A DNA stretch of 64,000 bases. Origin: Symbiodinium natans. Its lineage: Eukaryota > Sar > Dinophyceae > Suessiales > Symbiodiniaceae. Each line of letters begins with the position of its first letter. The first letter of the stretch is position 1. Where the stretch lies: assembly GCA_905221605.1 (NCBI GenBank), contig CAJNDS010002701.1, positions 1-64,000 on the forward strand, written 5' to 3'. The notes under the pieces are model-generated. The model worked only from the letters and a program-made list of their open reading frames with translations. It was not told where the DNA came from and made no database searches. Of this stretch, positions 32,937 to 43,552 are shown one piece after another. Both the position numbers and the translations under genes were made by a program.

Positions 32937-33112
32937 CTGGTGAGAAGCCAGGATCAACTTTTCTGAGCCCAAGGACGCTCGGAGGTTGGGGGCGTGGATG
33001 GCAACCGGCTGCGTCAAGTTGGCATGGCAGATGTCCTTCGCACACCGGCAAGTGTCTCCAGCAACGATTGGCCCCCAAACCTTCACATTTGCATCCTCCA
33101 AATCTTGAACGC
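32937..33112 (-). CDS. Longest clear exon (176 bp), unassigned Cys-containing protein
   Basis: Acceptor GCTAG|GC and GC donor (CACCAG|GCTTTT) bracket 58 codons: VQDLEDANVKVWGPIVAGDT, CRCAKDICHANLTQPVAIHA, PNLRASLGSEKLILASHQ. Strong coding character, three clustered cysteines and one NLT sequon. Family not recognised. Confidence 0.7.
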
Positions 33113-33523
33113 CTAGCTCGACGTGGTACCTTGTCAGCGATAAGCCTTGCTGCCAACAACCTGCGTTTTCAGCTTCCCGTCAGTTGGAAGCTCCCCACCA
33201 GCACAGCTGACCAACTTCACCAAAGGTCGTACTGGGTATCAGACTAGGCTTTAGCTTCCCAGAGTTTCTAAGGCATGGGATGGCTTAGGGCTTAGTGTTC
33301 GGTTGTGAAGCAGGAACACATACTGAACTACAACTAGTTCTCCAAGGGGCTTAGCCCGGACAACCCTTTCTGTTGACTGGGCTTAAGGCTTCCTCAAACC
33401 TTTTGCTGTCCTAGCAATCCAGATGTATTAGACAACTTCCGTTGGAGCAACAGACTACGTGTATAGCTTTACCCTAAACCATACGGGTGGAAGGATCTAG
33501 GTTCCTGTTCTGCCTCAAGGCTC

Positions 33524-33577
33524 CTCCACACGCCCACCGCACAGCGGCGGCCAAAGAGGTTGGTGTAGCCTGTGGGG
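33524..33577 (-). CDS. Coding-like exon, unassigned
   Basis: Between an AG|GCTACACC acceptor and GC donors, two frames look coding: ATPTSLAAAVRWACGGAL or YTNLFGRRCAVGVWRSLE. Phase cannot be settled without the neighbouring exons. Confidence 0.4.
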
Positions 33578-33687
33578 GGAGGTGTGCGTGTTGGGACCTT
33601 AAGAGTTCGGGCCAATTCGGAGTTGAAACTGTCTTGCCGCCTTGCAAGCTGCACGCACCTCAGGTTTGGCCTGTTGGTTTACTGTCT

Positions 33688-33782
33688 TTCTCTCTCTTTC
33701 TCTTTCTCTCTTTTGTTTCTCGCTCTCTCTGGCTCTCTTTCTTTCTCTGGCTCTCTCTCTCTCGCTCTCTCTCCCTCTCTGT
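33688..33782. repeat. (TCTCTY)n pyrimidine microsatellite
   Basis: TCTCTTTC/CTCTCTGG repeats, pyrimidine strand on plus. Confidence 0.92.
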
Positions 33783-34435
33783 CATCCAGGAGCCCAGGAT
33801 CTCTGCTTGCGCTTGCTGCGCAAGCGAGCGAAAGCATACACCCGACTCCCGGGTGAATCCTAAGGTCCCCAAACCCTACACTCATACACTTATAAAGAAC
33901 CTCACTAAGCCCCTCAGCTCGCCACCTTCCATTAAATTCTCAAGGAAGCGACCCTACTACGCCCCCAAACACTACGGAGTGCCTGGGCGCTGCCAGCGCT
34001 CGCCGCGTCTGGCATGCCATGCGCCCGGCGCAGAAGACGTTGACCTCCCCGGAGGGGGACCTGAAATAGCAAAGCAAAAAAGAGTTGAGACATGTCAGAT
34101 TTGAGGTTTGGGAGAAAGTTTGGGGGGGATGCTGGAAAGACTGGGTATACTGGACAAGGGCATGTCACGGTTAACTGACATCAACAAAATCACCTTACTC
34201 GCATGCCATGCCATGCTCAGAGCATGCGACCATCGGTACATACTGGATCAAAGACTGGCTTGGGCGACGAGTCGCAACTCCTTCTCATCCAACAGGGCTT
34301 TCAGGTTCTCCGGCATGAAGAACATCCACGGCCTGCAGGTAATCTTGGGGACTTAATACTTTAAAATCAGGATTTTGGGAGGCATAATTATTTCGACCCC
34401 TGTCTTTGAAATCGAGGTGTATCGGATTCGGGGCC

Positions 34436-34577
34436 TCAGAGAGCTTCTTGGAGATTGAAGCCCTGGTTCATCCGCCGTTTCGGCCATAGACTCAAGCCTT
34501 TCAGGTCCTCTTTCCTGACCACATGTCGTCGGAACGCATGCCGTGGCCAGTCTTGAGTCACGAAACCATCCAAGGAC
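34436..34577 (-). CDS. Terminal coding exon of an unassigned gene
   Basis: Acceptor TCTAG|G, then SLDGFVTQDWPRHAFRRHVV, RKEDLKGLSLWPKRRMNQGF, NLQEAL and TGA at 34438-34436. The basic, Trp-containing sequence has strong coding character. Probably the 3' end of the gene whose exons lie at 34.9-35.2 kb. Confidence 0.6.
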
Positions 34578-34922
34578 CTAGAAAACAAAAGACCCTCAAT
34601 CCCCAGCCCTTGGCCGACACTCAAAGCACATTGAACATTGAACAGTAATGCATTGCCTCCCCCCGCACCCCGTTACACCTCAAACCTCTCACACACACAC
34701 ACACAACTCGCCCCAAAACCCGTGCCCCAAGAACATCGCCTGCGGAAGGAGCAAAGCAGATTGGCAGTGCCTGGAAGGGCTGAGGCCGAGAGCCTGTTTT
34801 TGAGGCTTGGAGCTGTTCAGGGCGATGTCTGCATGAGGCCCCTGGGCAACCACGTGGGTTTAGGGTTTAGGCTTCAGGGTTCAGGGTTCTTAGGGTTTTC
34901 AGAGCTGAACCTTGTTGGGCGC

Positions 34923-35007
34923 CTTGGCTGAAGTCGTCCACCGTGGGCATTGTGAGCTGCAAAACGTCCCAAACATCCATGGAGTTGGCTCCCTCGACAC
35001 GGAGAGC
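34923..35007 (-). CDS. Coding exon, unassigned, 85 bp
   Basis: Acceptor TTCGCAG| and GC donor (CAAG|GCGCCC) bracket ALRVEGANSMDVWDVLQLTM then PTVDDFSQ. It joins in phase 0 to the exon at 35197-35141. Confidence 0.65.
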
Positions 35008-35140
35008 CTGCGAACAGCATCGCCCCCTGAACCCCCTAACTAACAAAACCCCTGAACCCCCCAAACTAACAAAACCCACCACCGGTCTCTGACCCACACA
35101 AGCAGGTAAAAGCACCCTCCGGGGCTTCAACTCCCGCTGC

Positions 35141-35197
35141 CTGGAAGTTGCCGTGCTCCTCGCCATGTCGCTGCTTCACCACGGCCTTGAGGCGAAG
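35141..35197 (-). CDS. Coding exon, unassigned, 57 bp
   Basis: Acceptor CCTGAG| and GC donor (TTCCAG|GCAGCG) bracket LRLKAVVKQRHGEEHGNFQ in phase 0. Followed on the transcript by the 35007-34923 exon. Confidence 0.65.
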
Positions 35198-36007
35198 CTC
35201 AGGGGTTCGGACTTTCAGCCGAATTCCGACACCTTGCATGACCCTCAACCCTAAAAACGATCTCCTAGAAGCAAGGGCACTCAACCCTAAACCGTGTTGA
35301 CACCCGAAAGCTTCAAACCCTCGGACCCTAAACCCCTGACTCCAAAATCCGAAAAGCCCAAAGCTCTGAATCCAAAAACACACACTTAAACCATCTTTCG
35401 TCGCGAAGCGTTTTCCTCAAGTTCTCCAGGCACTCACTTTTCAAGGCTCAGGGGGCATGGGATTTTTGGGTTTTGGGCATGGGCAGGGATCGGGTTCAGG
35501 ATGGGTTAGCTTACCGGCCCTAGATCCCAAACCGCTACTAGTAACCCCAAACTCTGAGAATTATAATTAAGGTCCAGGTCGAAAGACGTGGGTCGTTTGG
35601 TGCCGAGACGCATACGCTGGGGAGGGCAGAAGAGCTGCCAACCTCAATCCCAAGAGCCAGGAGAAACGACCAGATACAAGGTTGAAGCCTCCACCTCATG
35701 TTTGCCTCCTCCCTTGCGAAACTTCTTCTGAATTCTTCGGAAAGTTCAGCGGCCTACACAGCTAACAGCATAAACAAGAACGCTGCACCGCATACCATGC
35801 AGCCGCGGATCCAATCACCTTGGCTCTTCTCCAGATGCCCACTCAAATCTTACGGATGTCAGATTATGATTCTCATTCCCCTTGCATACAGGAAGGACAC
35901 CCTTGCCATTCTGCAGCACCTAAGGCCTTCTTTTTTACCGGGTTTCGGGTACTTTGAAAGATACGGCGAACCACTGCAAAGAAGCTCAACAACGCCACTG
36001 TTCTCAC

Positions 36008-36085
36008 AATGAAGTCCAAGTCGCAGTGCTTTCCCCATCCCTCTGCCACAGCGTACAGGGCCTCGATCTCACTTTCGTTGCCGAC
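36008..36085 (-). CDS. Coding exon, unassigned, 78 bp
   Basis: Acceptor GGTGCAG| and a canonical GT donor (ATT|GTGAGA) bracket VGNESEIEALYAVAEGWGKH then CDLDFI. Phase 0 at both ends. Confidence 0.65.
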
Positions 36086-36649
36086 CTGCACCTTGCTCGC
36101 TCAAGTAGAACCTTTAGACACAGTAGAAAGTTTGGCCTGACACGCGCCGTTTCTGATTGACTTTAAAACGTTCAGGGTTTTAGTTCCAGGCCACATCTGA
36201 CATTATGGTGGCAGATGGTCGCGGCAAGAAAGTTATGAAACGAGATGTCTCGGGAGTGGCCGTGGGATGTGTCGGATGCTTGAAAACCAACTCATGAAGG
36301 ATTGGGGCTTTGGGTGAGTGGCCACAGATACTTGGTCGAAGTGGCGCATCGGGGGGAGGGGGGGGACTTTGCTGCAAAATACATCATTGGTCACCTGACG
36401 AACCTTACACATATCTGGATTCTCTTAGTTTCTCGTATAAACTAACCGCGGCTCAACGGACAAGCCAAGCGAGGGACCGCGCACGCGATCTTCCATTGAG
36501 CTGCAGCTGCGGCTGAGCTTGAGCAAAGTGCGCCAACCCAGACCGACGTCCCCCATCTGGGCATCCATGGCACAGGTGCATGTGGCTCAGCCGATTTCAA
36601 CTTTCAACCCCTACGTGTGCACCCTAAACCCTACAAACATCTGTAAGCC

Positions 36650-36786
36650 TTAGTTGTGCGTGTTGGGAGGGCTCTTTTTGGTGAAGAATGTCTTGGCGCC
36701 CCTCTGCCACAGCAGTGCTACAGTCATGGAGGCATCGAGAGAGTTGATGACATCCTTGGATGCTGCGTTGAACTCCCTGCATTGTT
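36650..36786 (-). CDS. Coding exon with in-frame stop, unassigned
   Basis: Acceptor TTTAAGCAG|, then QCREFNAASKDVINSLDASM, TVALLWQRGAKTFFTKKSPP, NTHN and TAA at 36652-36650. It may be a terminal exon; if the GC donor after WQRG is used instead, it joins in phase 0 to the 36085 exon. Confidence 0.6.
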
Positions 36787-37794
36787 CTGCTTAAACACCG
36801 GCGGCTTGATTGCAGGCAAAACAACACCTTCCACTGGCTCTGCACAAGAAGGCCTGAAAGCAAGGCCACTGCAAAGTCAGGTCTCTGCGTTCCCTTCCCA
36901 AACGTTGAGGGCCGGGCGCTGAGGCTGTCAGCAGCTTTGGCTTTGCATCAGCAGAAGAAGTGACCAGGCCCAGGCTTACAGCTGAGATTAAGGTAGGAGC
37001 TGATGCTGATGTGTTGAGCCGTAAAGCCGTGGCTCCCTCAGCAGAACAAAACAACGAACTAGATTGTGCGGCTTGTTCATTTTGAAGATGGAGGCGTGCA
37101 ATGGTGCTTAGGTGCTTGGTGCAGCAGTTGCCGTGCTGAACAAGGGGTGGGGATCCATGCACCCTAAGCAGTAAACCAAAAACAATTTAAAGTGCCTTAA
37201 ACCCTAAAAGCATGTGAGCATGCAACAACCAGACATGTGGTGCAAGTGTCTGAGCACGTATGGCCTTGGCAGGGTCAGCAACTCAGCAAATCACAGGTCT
37301 CCGGGTTGATCGACGACACGCAAACCACTCAATCAAAATGTCTTTCGTGCTGAAGACTCAGGGAACAGTGTCTGGGGGGGAAGCGAAGCAAAGCGCATGA
37401 AAGAGATGAAAGACTTATATAGAGAGAGGAGGCGAGCGGACTTTATGACGCTTGATAAGTTGTATCTTTTCATGGCTTTTAATACAAATCTCATAAACGC
37501 AACTTACGACATCGCCCTCGTTGCTACCTTAGGATTCTCTCTGTGCTCTCCCTTTTCGCTTCAAGCTTCTTTTAATGAAGACCCGCCAAACCCTTGGGGT
37601 GTGTCTTGGGACTGAAAGTCTGTGGGGCACAGGGGCAGGAGCCTGGAACTCTTGATCCCAAAACCTCCCCAGACGCTAGGAAAAAATGGATACTTGCAGG
37701 GTTCAGACTTCCAAGTTCTTGGTGTGGAGCTTTGCATTCGATCAAACTGGTCTTGATTTGGGTGTTGGGTTTTAGGGCCCTTCTTCTTCGGACA

Positions 37795-37872
37795 GGGTTT
37801 AGGGTTTAGGGTTTAGGGTTTAGAGGGTTTAGAGGGTTTAGAGGGTTTAGGCGGTTTAGGGTTTAGGGAAGA
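37795..37872 (+). repeat. Telomere-like array with GTTTAGAGG expansion
   Basis: Four TTTAGGG copies followed by three 10-bp GGTTTAGAGG units and further heptamers. Confidence 0.92.
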
Positions 37873-38134
37873 GTCAAGGCGGAAACGAAGGGGAAGGCCT
37901 AAAGGTCCCCCCCAACGTTCGACGAAGGTCGACCAACCATTTGGGCATTCGACACGTTTCGACAAACTTCGGTTGAAACATGGTATCTGGAAATGCAGGG
38001 AAGTTGTGCGAACTCCCTTGAGCATGAACCTTCCCAAGCCTAAAGTTTTGAGAATAGAAACCTTTTAGAGTCAGAGGCCTCCGCCTGTATCATTGCCGCA
38101 ATAATCTAGAAGGACCCTTCTTTGCTTCACTTCT

Positions 38135-38205
38135 CTCGAGCCGGACCTTGCCGTTGCAGAGGCGTTTCGCCACTCTCAGCGCCAGAAGTCGCACGGAGGG
38201 TCCGG
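38135..38205 (-). CDS. Coding-like stretch, unassigned
   Basis: The minus strand reads VRLLALRVAKRLCNGK before a GT donor (GGCAAG|GTCCGG). A second frame is also open, so the call is modest. Confidence 0.4.
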
Positions 38206-38488
38206 GAGCCCGGCGTCAAAATCTCAGCTGGGATCTGGAATCTCGGGTGTTGGGGGGTTTTTGGCTTAGGTTGAAGTAGGACTTGGGGCGGCTCCAGCTT
38301 CAAGGTTTGTGGGGCTTAAGGTTATGCAGGGTTACGACGTGGAGGGCGCTGGATTCCAGCCTTGCACTGCCGAAATCGAAAACTCAATCCCCGAAAGAAC
38401 CCGACTTCTGAACCTCAAACACAAAGCCCCCCTAAGCTGCAAATACTCCAAGCCCTAAACCCCTAGCTCCTGAGCCCTACACATCTAC

Positions 38489-38554
38489 AGCCAAGAGTCC
38501 CGGGAACTTCCTCGCAAAGAGGGTCAGGAGCTCGTTTTGGCGCGACTCACAGGC
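38489..38554 (-). CDS. Coding exon, unassigned, 66 bp
   Basis: Acceptor CCTGCAG| and GT donor (GCT|GTAGATG) bracket ACESRQNELLTLFARKFPGL LA. If the donor is not used the frame ends at a nearby TAG. Confidence 0.6.
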
Positions 38555-39059
38555 CTGCAGGGAGCAACCGAAAAGGCGTGAATGTTGCAAACTTGTCGGC
38601 TCGGGAACCGACCCATGCGGTTTAGGGTTAGGGTTTAGGGTTCGATTTAGGGTTTTTCATGGTTGTCTCCAAGCATCGAGCCAAGTGAAATCGAAGATCG
38701 CAGGTCTTGGGGGTGTCGCTTACTAGTGGGATCCACTCCCACTGATTGGGTGCAGGACTCAAGGACTCAATCCAGATGCTGCAGCCCAATGTCATGATCA
38801 GAGAAACATGTAAAGCTTCAAAACTCCAAGACTCTAGAGCTCAAAGCCCCGAATCTTTGAAGCTACCCACAAAACCCTCAACCTTTTCACATCAGACGTG
38901 CTGTTGGCTTCGCGCCTTCTTGTCCTTCCTTAGTCTGAGATGTTTAGGAAGTTTAGGGGGTCTCGCGCCTTCAAAAGACCGTGGGGCTGGGCATTTCAAG
39001 GGGGTTGCGGAATGCTGTAGGGTGTTAAGTTGACCTCAATCTGTAGGGCTTACCGAATG

Positions 39060-39560
39060 ATCCGAATGCCTCAGTGCTCACTGCGAAATTTGCCTGTGCT
39101 TGCGCCAACACGAACACTATATTCTATGTATAATCTTCTGGTTGGGCCGATTGGTTCGCCGCTGGGGTGGGGGGCCCCGGGTTGGCCTCCCGGCTATGAG
39201 ACCCAGGCTCGATGTGAGTGCCCGGCTTGTTTTGCCATCGACCGGAGGAGGCTTGTGGGTTTTTTGTTGTTGCTTCCATTGCTCACTCGTTACCGTTGGA
39301 AGGTCGAGGTCTTTTGCGTCTTCTGGATGCGGGGACGGGGGGAAGGGAGGCCTGCAGAATCGAGCTCTATCTTCAACTCGATGTTTTGTGTATATCTTCG
39401 GTTTCCGTCAATATGGTCTCGGGATGTGCGGCCGATGCTTGGTAGGCTCGGTCGGCGTGGGGCGGCGCTGGGTGTGGCCTATCAAGCCTATTCAACCATT
39501 CACAGGCAATCTACGTGAGTTAAACTCCATTCCAGGACGGGCTCACGTGAACGAGTTGGC
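39060..39560. other. 500-bp patch unlike its surroundings, no gene assigned
   Basis: Free of telomere-like motifs, rich in GGTTGG/CGG strings and open in two plus frames over about 150 codons, but neither translation looks like a known protein and no minus-strand exon is evident. Possibly an inserted fragment. Confidence 0.3.
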
Positions 39561-39699
39561 CTAAGCAGAGGGTGTCCTGTACCTTACCCGAAGCCAGACG
39601 TGGGCAAGCACGAGTCGGGGAGGTAAAGTCGACCCCAAGTCGGTTTCAGTATCGAACCCGAGCAAATCTCAGCACAACGAAGCATACACTGGGTCAGTT

Positions 39700-39760
39700 G
39701 GGATGTTCCCCCCAGTCCTTTATGGGGATTTTGTATAAGGGGTACTAGAATCCCTCTTCA
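39700..39760. mobile_element. Inverted-repeat element, family A, single end
   Basis: TTGGGATGTTCCCCCCAGTC begins like family A and includes ATGGGGATT and GTACTAGAATCCCT of its interior, but the right terminus is missing. Abuts the LDAGTGG exon. Confidence 0.7.
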
Positions 39761-39774
39761 GACCATCCGCCAAG

Positions 39775-39849
39775 CCAAGTGTCTTTTTCGCCCAGAAACT
39801 GTTCGCACCGCCGGTGCCGGCGTCCAGGATCTGATTGTACAGGTGGCCT
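39775..39849 (-). CDS. Coding exon with LDAGTGG motif, unassigned
   Basis: After GTGTCAG| the minus strand reads GHLYNQILDAGTGGANSFWA then KKTLGL. The hydrophobic-DAGTG-G string resembles a nucleotide or SAM-binding loop but is too short to assign. Several GC donors are possible near 39.775 kb. An inverted-repeat element half lies directly beside it (39700-39753). Confidence 0.6.
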
Positions 39850-40469
39850 CTGACACATTGAGGGACCATTGAGGGATGGTTCTCAAGTCCCAGGGCGTAG
39901 GGTCCACGAATGTTAGGATTTTAAGCCCTCTAAGCCCCTGACTGCATGCCCCCCGACAGCCAAGCTCGCAGCAAGAAAGCCACGAGAGCTTGACTTTCAA
40001 GGAACATCCGTGGCCCCTACGAGTACGTCGGCTTTCGGGCGTTAGGCGCAACATGACGGCCTCCGGCATTCAGGACTTCCTCACTGTTGATGCCGGTAAG
40101 CTCGTCCAGCATCACCTTTTTCAAAAGTTTTCGGGAGTTTAACACAAAGCAAACAGCATGCCAACTTGTAGATCTGCCGCACTTTCAATGGATTGCTACT
40201 CGGCACGAGCCCATCTCGATTGAAAAAGGGCTTTGGGTTCACTAGGGGTTCCGGCACTCGCTTTGCCGGGGAACGTAGCCCGCTGGCTCCACATGCCAGG
40301 TGCAGTCTGGCGTGCCATCCGGTTCGGGGCAGTTTCCTGCAGGCATAGACTCTTTTGAACCCAAACCCCTACAATGCCCTAAAGGCCAGAGTCCCAACTT
40401 TGGGGATTTGGGGGCTTCGGAACCGGGTTAGCAATTGATGCCTTCCCTGCAAGCACCTAACCCAAGCAA

Positions 40470-40645
40470 TCCCTGGAGCACAATAGCAAGTGTGTCGCAT
40501 CTGCCTCCCTGCCACTGCGTCATGCCTCAGTTGCTCTGAATTGGTATTCTGCTTATTTGGTTTGCGGCCTTTTGCGTGGACAGGAACAACGTAGGGTTCA
40601 CTGCACTGCGTCCCCAGCCCTGAAACTGGAGCCCTTGCCGGCACG
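40470..40645 (-). CDS. Coding-like stretch, unassigned
   Basis: The minus frame reads QCSEPYVVPVHAKGRKPNKQ, NTNSEQLRHDAVAGRQMRHT, CYCAPG. Hydrophilic, with cysteines; no firm boundaries. Confidence 0.4.
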
Positions 40646-40769
40646 AGCACTCATGTACTCAAGCCCTCGGGTCTGCTAAGTTAGCTTCAGGAGCCGAGCC
40701 GTGAGCGACTGCAGCAGTGGGGTTATCTTCTGAAGAACAAGCACCCCGAAGCCCTAAACATTGCACCCC

Positions 40770-40872
40770 TTGGGATGTTCCCCCTTATGCTAACAAGTCC
40801 TTAGTAGGGATTATAGCAAAACCCCGATTATACTCCGATTAAGGACTGTTAGCACAAGGGGGAACATCCCAA
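40770..40872. mobile_element. Inverted-repeat element, family A, full copy
   Basis: TTGGGATGTTCCCCCTTATG ... AAGGGGGAACATCCCAA: about 17-bp perfect termini plus longer inner pairing (TAACAAGTCCTTAGTAG with AAGGACTGTTAGCA). About 103 bp, no coding capacity. TGCACCCC occurs on both sides. Confidence 0.92.
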
Positions 40873-41119
40873 ACTGCACCCCCCAACAAACCCAAGCAAC
40901 TTCTCAAGTGCTGTCCAACGTGCAGGCCGCAGTCTTCTTGGCACCGCCTTGTGGTGAGTCGTCCTTTCTGCCAGAGGAGGTGCAAGACTGCTGCAAGACC
41001 CAAAATAGTCGCCGAAGCCTACACCTTATACACGCTATAACACGCTGCTTAAGCTTTGAGGTTTGGGCTTCAGGTCGGGGTTTTTAGGTTTAAGTCTAGA
41101 GCTGTCTTGACTTGCTGGC

Positions 41120-41175
41120 GTGGTGCTGTAAAAGGCATGGACGGACAGCGTCCCGGAAAGGAGGTCCAGTAGCCA
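41120..41175 (-). CDS. Coding-like exon, unassigned
   Basis: After TTACCAG| the minus strand reads VATGPPFRDAVRPCLL, ending near a GC donor. Short and unrecognised. Confidence 0.4.
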
Positions 41176-41473
41176 CCTGGTAAAAGCGTATACCCGAGTC
41201 TACGGGAGTTTGACTTTGTGTGGGTTTCACTGAGGATCAGAGCGCAGCTGCATCGCAACACGGCCTCAGCCTCTCACAACGCGCACCCTAAACCCTGAAT
41301 CCATATGGCTTATACAACAGCGTGCCTCAACAAAACCCGAACCAACAAACACTGCCAAAGGCTCGTCCTCATGCACACTGAAACAAAACCCTAGAAACAA
41401 AACCTAAACCTGAAGCCCTATAGGGCCTTTCCATGAATTACCAACTCTTTGAAATCCATGAAGTGTAGGAACA

Positions 41474-41532
41474 AACCCTCAACCCTCAACCCTCAACCCT
41501 CAACCCTAAACCCTAAACCCTAAACCCTAAAC
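41474..41532 (-). repeat. Telomere-like array (CCCTCAA then CCCTAAA)
   Basis: Four CCCTCAA copies pass directly into CCCTAAA copies. Faces the TTTAGGG array at 41655-41707 in the divergent orientation. Confidence 0.93.
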
Positions 41533-41654
41533 GTTGAGTGGGGGCGCCCCTCGCCTTCATAGCCTGAGGTGCCCTCGGGCACAGGCTGGCAGCCGACTTC
41601 GAAGCCTCACTTTTAGGAGCTTAGGGGCGTTTGCGGTTGCAGATGTTGGCACTG

Positions 41655-41707
41655 GGGTTTAGGGTTTAGGGTTTAGGGTTTAGGGTTTAGGGTTTAGGGT
41701 TTAGGGC
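41655..41707 (+). repeat. Telomere-like array (TTTAGGG on plus strand)
   Basis: Seven uninterrupted TTTAGGG units. Confidence 0.95.
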
Positions 41708-41817
41708 TGGAGTCCTGCCCAGAGGTAGTGCTGCTAGCAACGAGGACCCTTCAGGCATTGTCTTCTGTCGCAAATTGTTGGGGGATGCTTTCCTTTTAGG
41801 TGGGACTGAGCCGAAGG

Positions 41818-41985
41818 TACATGAGATTCTGCGTGAGGCCAGACCGGCTCCAGCCGATGCTGATGCTGATGATGCTCAAAAAGTTTGGGTCTCAAAGTCC
41901 GGGCCCGCTTGTACTTGACGGCCTGATACTTGTTCCACTGGCGCCTTCTTGGCAGCGCTTTCTCCGCGTCTTGCCAGGCCCCACT
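41818..41985 (-). CDS. Long basic coding exon, unassigned
   Basis: The minus strand reads GAWQDAEKALPRRRQWNKYQ, AVKYKRARTLRPKLFEHHQH, QHRLEPVWPH. A GC donor after NKYQ could split it. Highly basic, His-rich; perhaps a nucleic-acid-binding or ribosomal-type segment, which is inference only. Confidence 0.55.
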
Positions 41986-42722
41986 GGCATTGGATGTAGA
42001 TGCATGTCTTGGTTGCTGGAATTATAGTAAGTCCTTCACAGGGCCGGTCAATTGTTCAGACATTCCATGAGCCAAGTTTTGGCTGCAGCAAGCCGTAGAG
42101 AGAGTCGCATGCATACTGCTTTATAGAATGACGGGATTTCCCTCACTGGCTCTGAAATCGGTCTTACTTTAAGCAACCTAGAAGCCTCAAACCCGTCTCT
42201 GAATCCTTGACACTTGATAACTTGATGCCATTAAAGACTCCAAATTCACAAACTCAACCCTCAGAACGAGATCTTCTTGTTTAAGGCTTATCGACCTAGC
42301 TCTCCTCTGCGGGCTGTACTTAGCACAAGGATTGAAAGGCAAGAAGAATGAGGCTTGGAGGAAAGCAAGCGCCCCAAAAATGAGATCTCAACATGCCGCC
42401 ACAGCCGAAATCGACCTCGACGCCAAGGAGCCGAACTTGGTCCAAATGTCATTGCATTTCCTGAGATCGTTTAGGGTTTAGGGTTTGGGGTTTAGGGTTC
42501 ATGGGTTCTGAGATCATGGGTTCCCCTACTACCCCCCTCCATACTAACCTCCCGAGGTTCCCCCCGTAAATAACCTTAATTCCGCTTAACGGGGCATCAG
42601 CGACATGGTGCGCTGGATTTTGTGATCCAAGCCAGAGAAACGCGAAGCCCAGCCTTGAAATGTTTTGGGTTTTCCAGAACCCCGACCACCCAAGACCACC
42701 CCCCCAAGACCTCTCAGAAGAC

Positions 42723-42800
42723 CTCAGGGCCAGGGTCTTGACGTGGTTTGGCATGCCGAAGGTGGCCTGGCCGTAGTCGAACTGGATGAACTGCCCGAAC
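42723..42800 (-). CDS. Coding exon, unassigned, 78 bp
   Basis: Acceptor TTGTCAG|G and GT donor (CTGAG|GTCTTC) bracket FGQFIQFDYGQATFGMPNHV then KTLAL. Very strong coding look, aromatic-rich; family not recognised. Confidence 0.7.
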
Positions 42801-43162
42801 CTGACAACATCAGGCATAGTGTTGGAAACCTTGAAGACCGCAAATCCCTAAAACCCTGAGCCGCATCTGTATCCCCGATGCGCCCTGACTCTCAAAGCCA
42901 CAGGGCATTAGAGGCCTTAGAGGCTTCAAATCTCCTGGAACGATCTGTGGGATTTGGGATTGATGTTTCGGGGTCCCTCCCTTAGGAGTAGGGCTTTCGG
43001 GCTTTAAGGTTTAGACTTCATACTGGCTTCGGTTTTGGGCTCCAGGTTGTCGGGCATATCGTGTTGGAAGGTCTTCGTACTATACTGGGACATGTTCACG
43101 AGCCAACGCAACATCCCAGGCCGCCCCTACTCTTAAGCCCTGAGGCCCAGGAAGCCCGAACT

Positions 43163-43291
43163 AAACCCTAAACCCTAAACCCCCAAAACCTTGAACCCTA
43201 AACCCTAAAAACCTTAAACCCTGAAAACCCTAAACCCCAAAAACCTGAAACCCTAACCATAAACTCTAAACCCTATAAACCCTAAACCCTA
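43163..43291 (-). repeat. Interrupted CCCTAAA array
   Basis: Mixture of CCCTAAA, CCCCAAAA, CCTTAAA and CCCTGAAA units: a decaying array. Confidence 0.9.
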
Positions 43292-43417
43292 ACTCTTCTG
43301 AAATCCAGGGCCTGTGCAGACATCTGAGGCCCCAGCTGTGAGCGGAACTGCTTCCAGAGGGCATCTGTGTTGTGCCTTCGGGGAGGTCTAGCTTAGGATC
43401 TACCAAGAACCTACCTA

Positions 43418-43486
43418 TAGGGTTTAGGGTTTACGGTTTAGGGTTTAGGGTTTAGGGTTGAGGCTTCGGGGCTTAGGGTTTAGGAT
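43418..43486 (+). repeat. TTTAGGG array, partly decayed
   Basis: GGGTTTAGGG units with TTTACGG and TTGAGG variants; faces the CCCTAAA array at 43609-43682. Confidence 0.9.
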
Positions 43487-43552
43487 TTCTCAAAAGGGCC
43501 TGATTCCCCTGCACCCTAAGCCACTTTGCATCCGTGGCCGCTGTGGGCAGGT

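Noticed and set aside
37397-37615. 72-codon plus-strand frame (MKEMKDLYRERRRADF...).
   Set aside because: Looks protein-like at first but has no splice context, no family match and lies on the strand without other genes.
39030-39564. Two overlapping plus-strand frames of 154-162 codons.
   Set aside because: No recognisable domains and biased composition; all well-supported exons are on the other strand.
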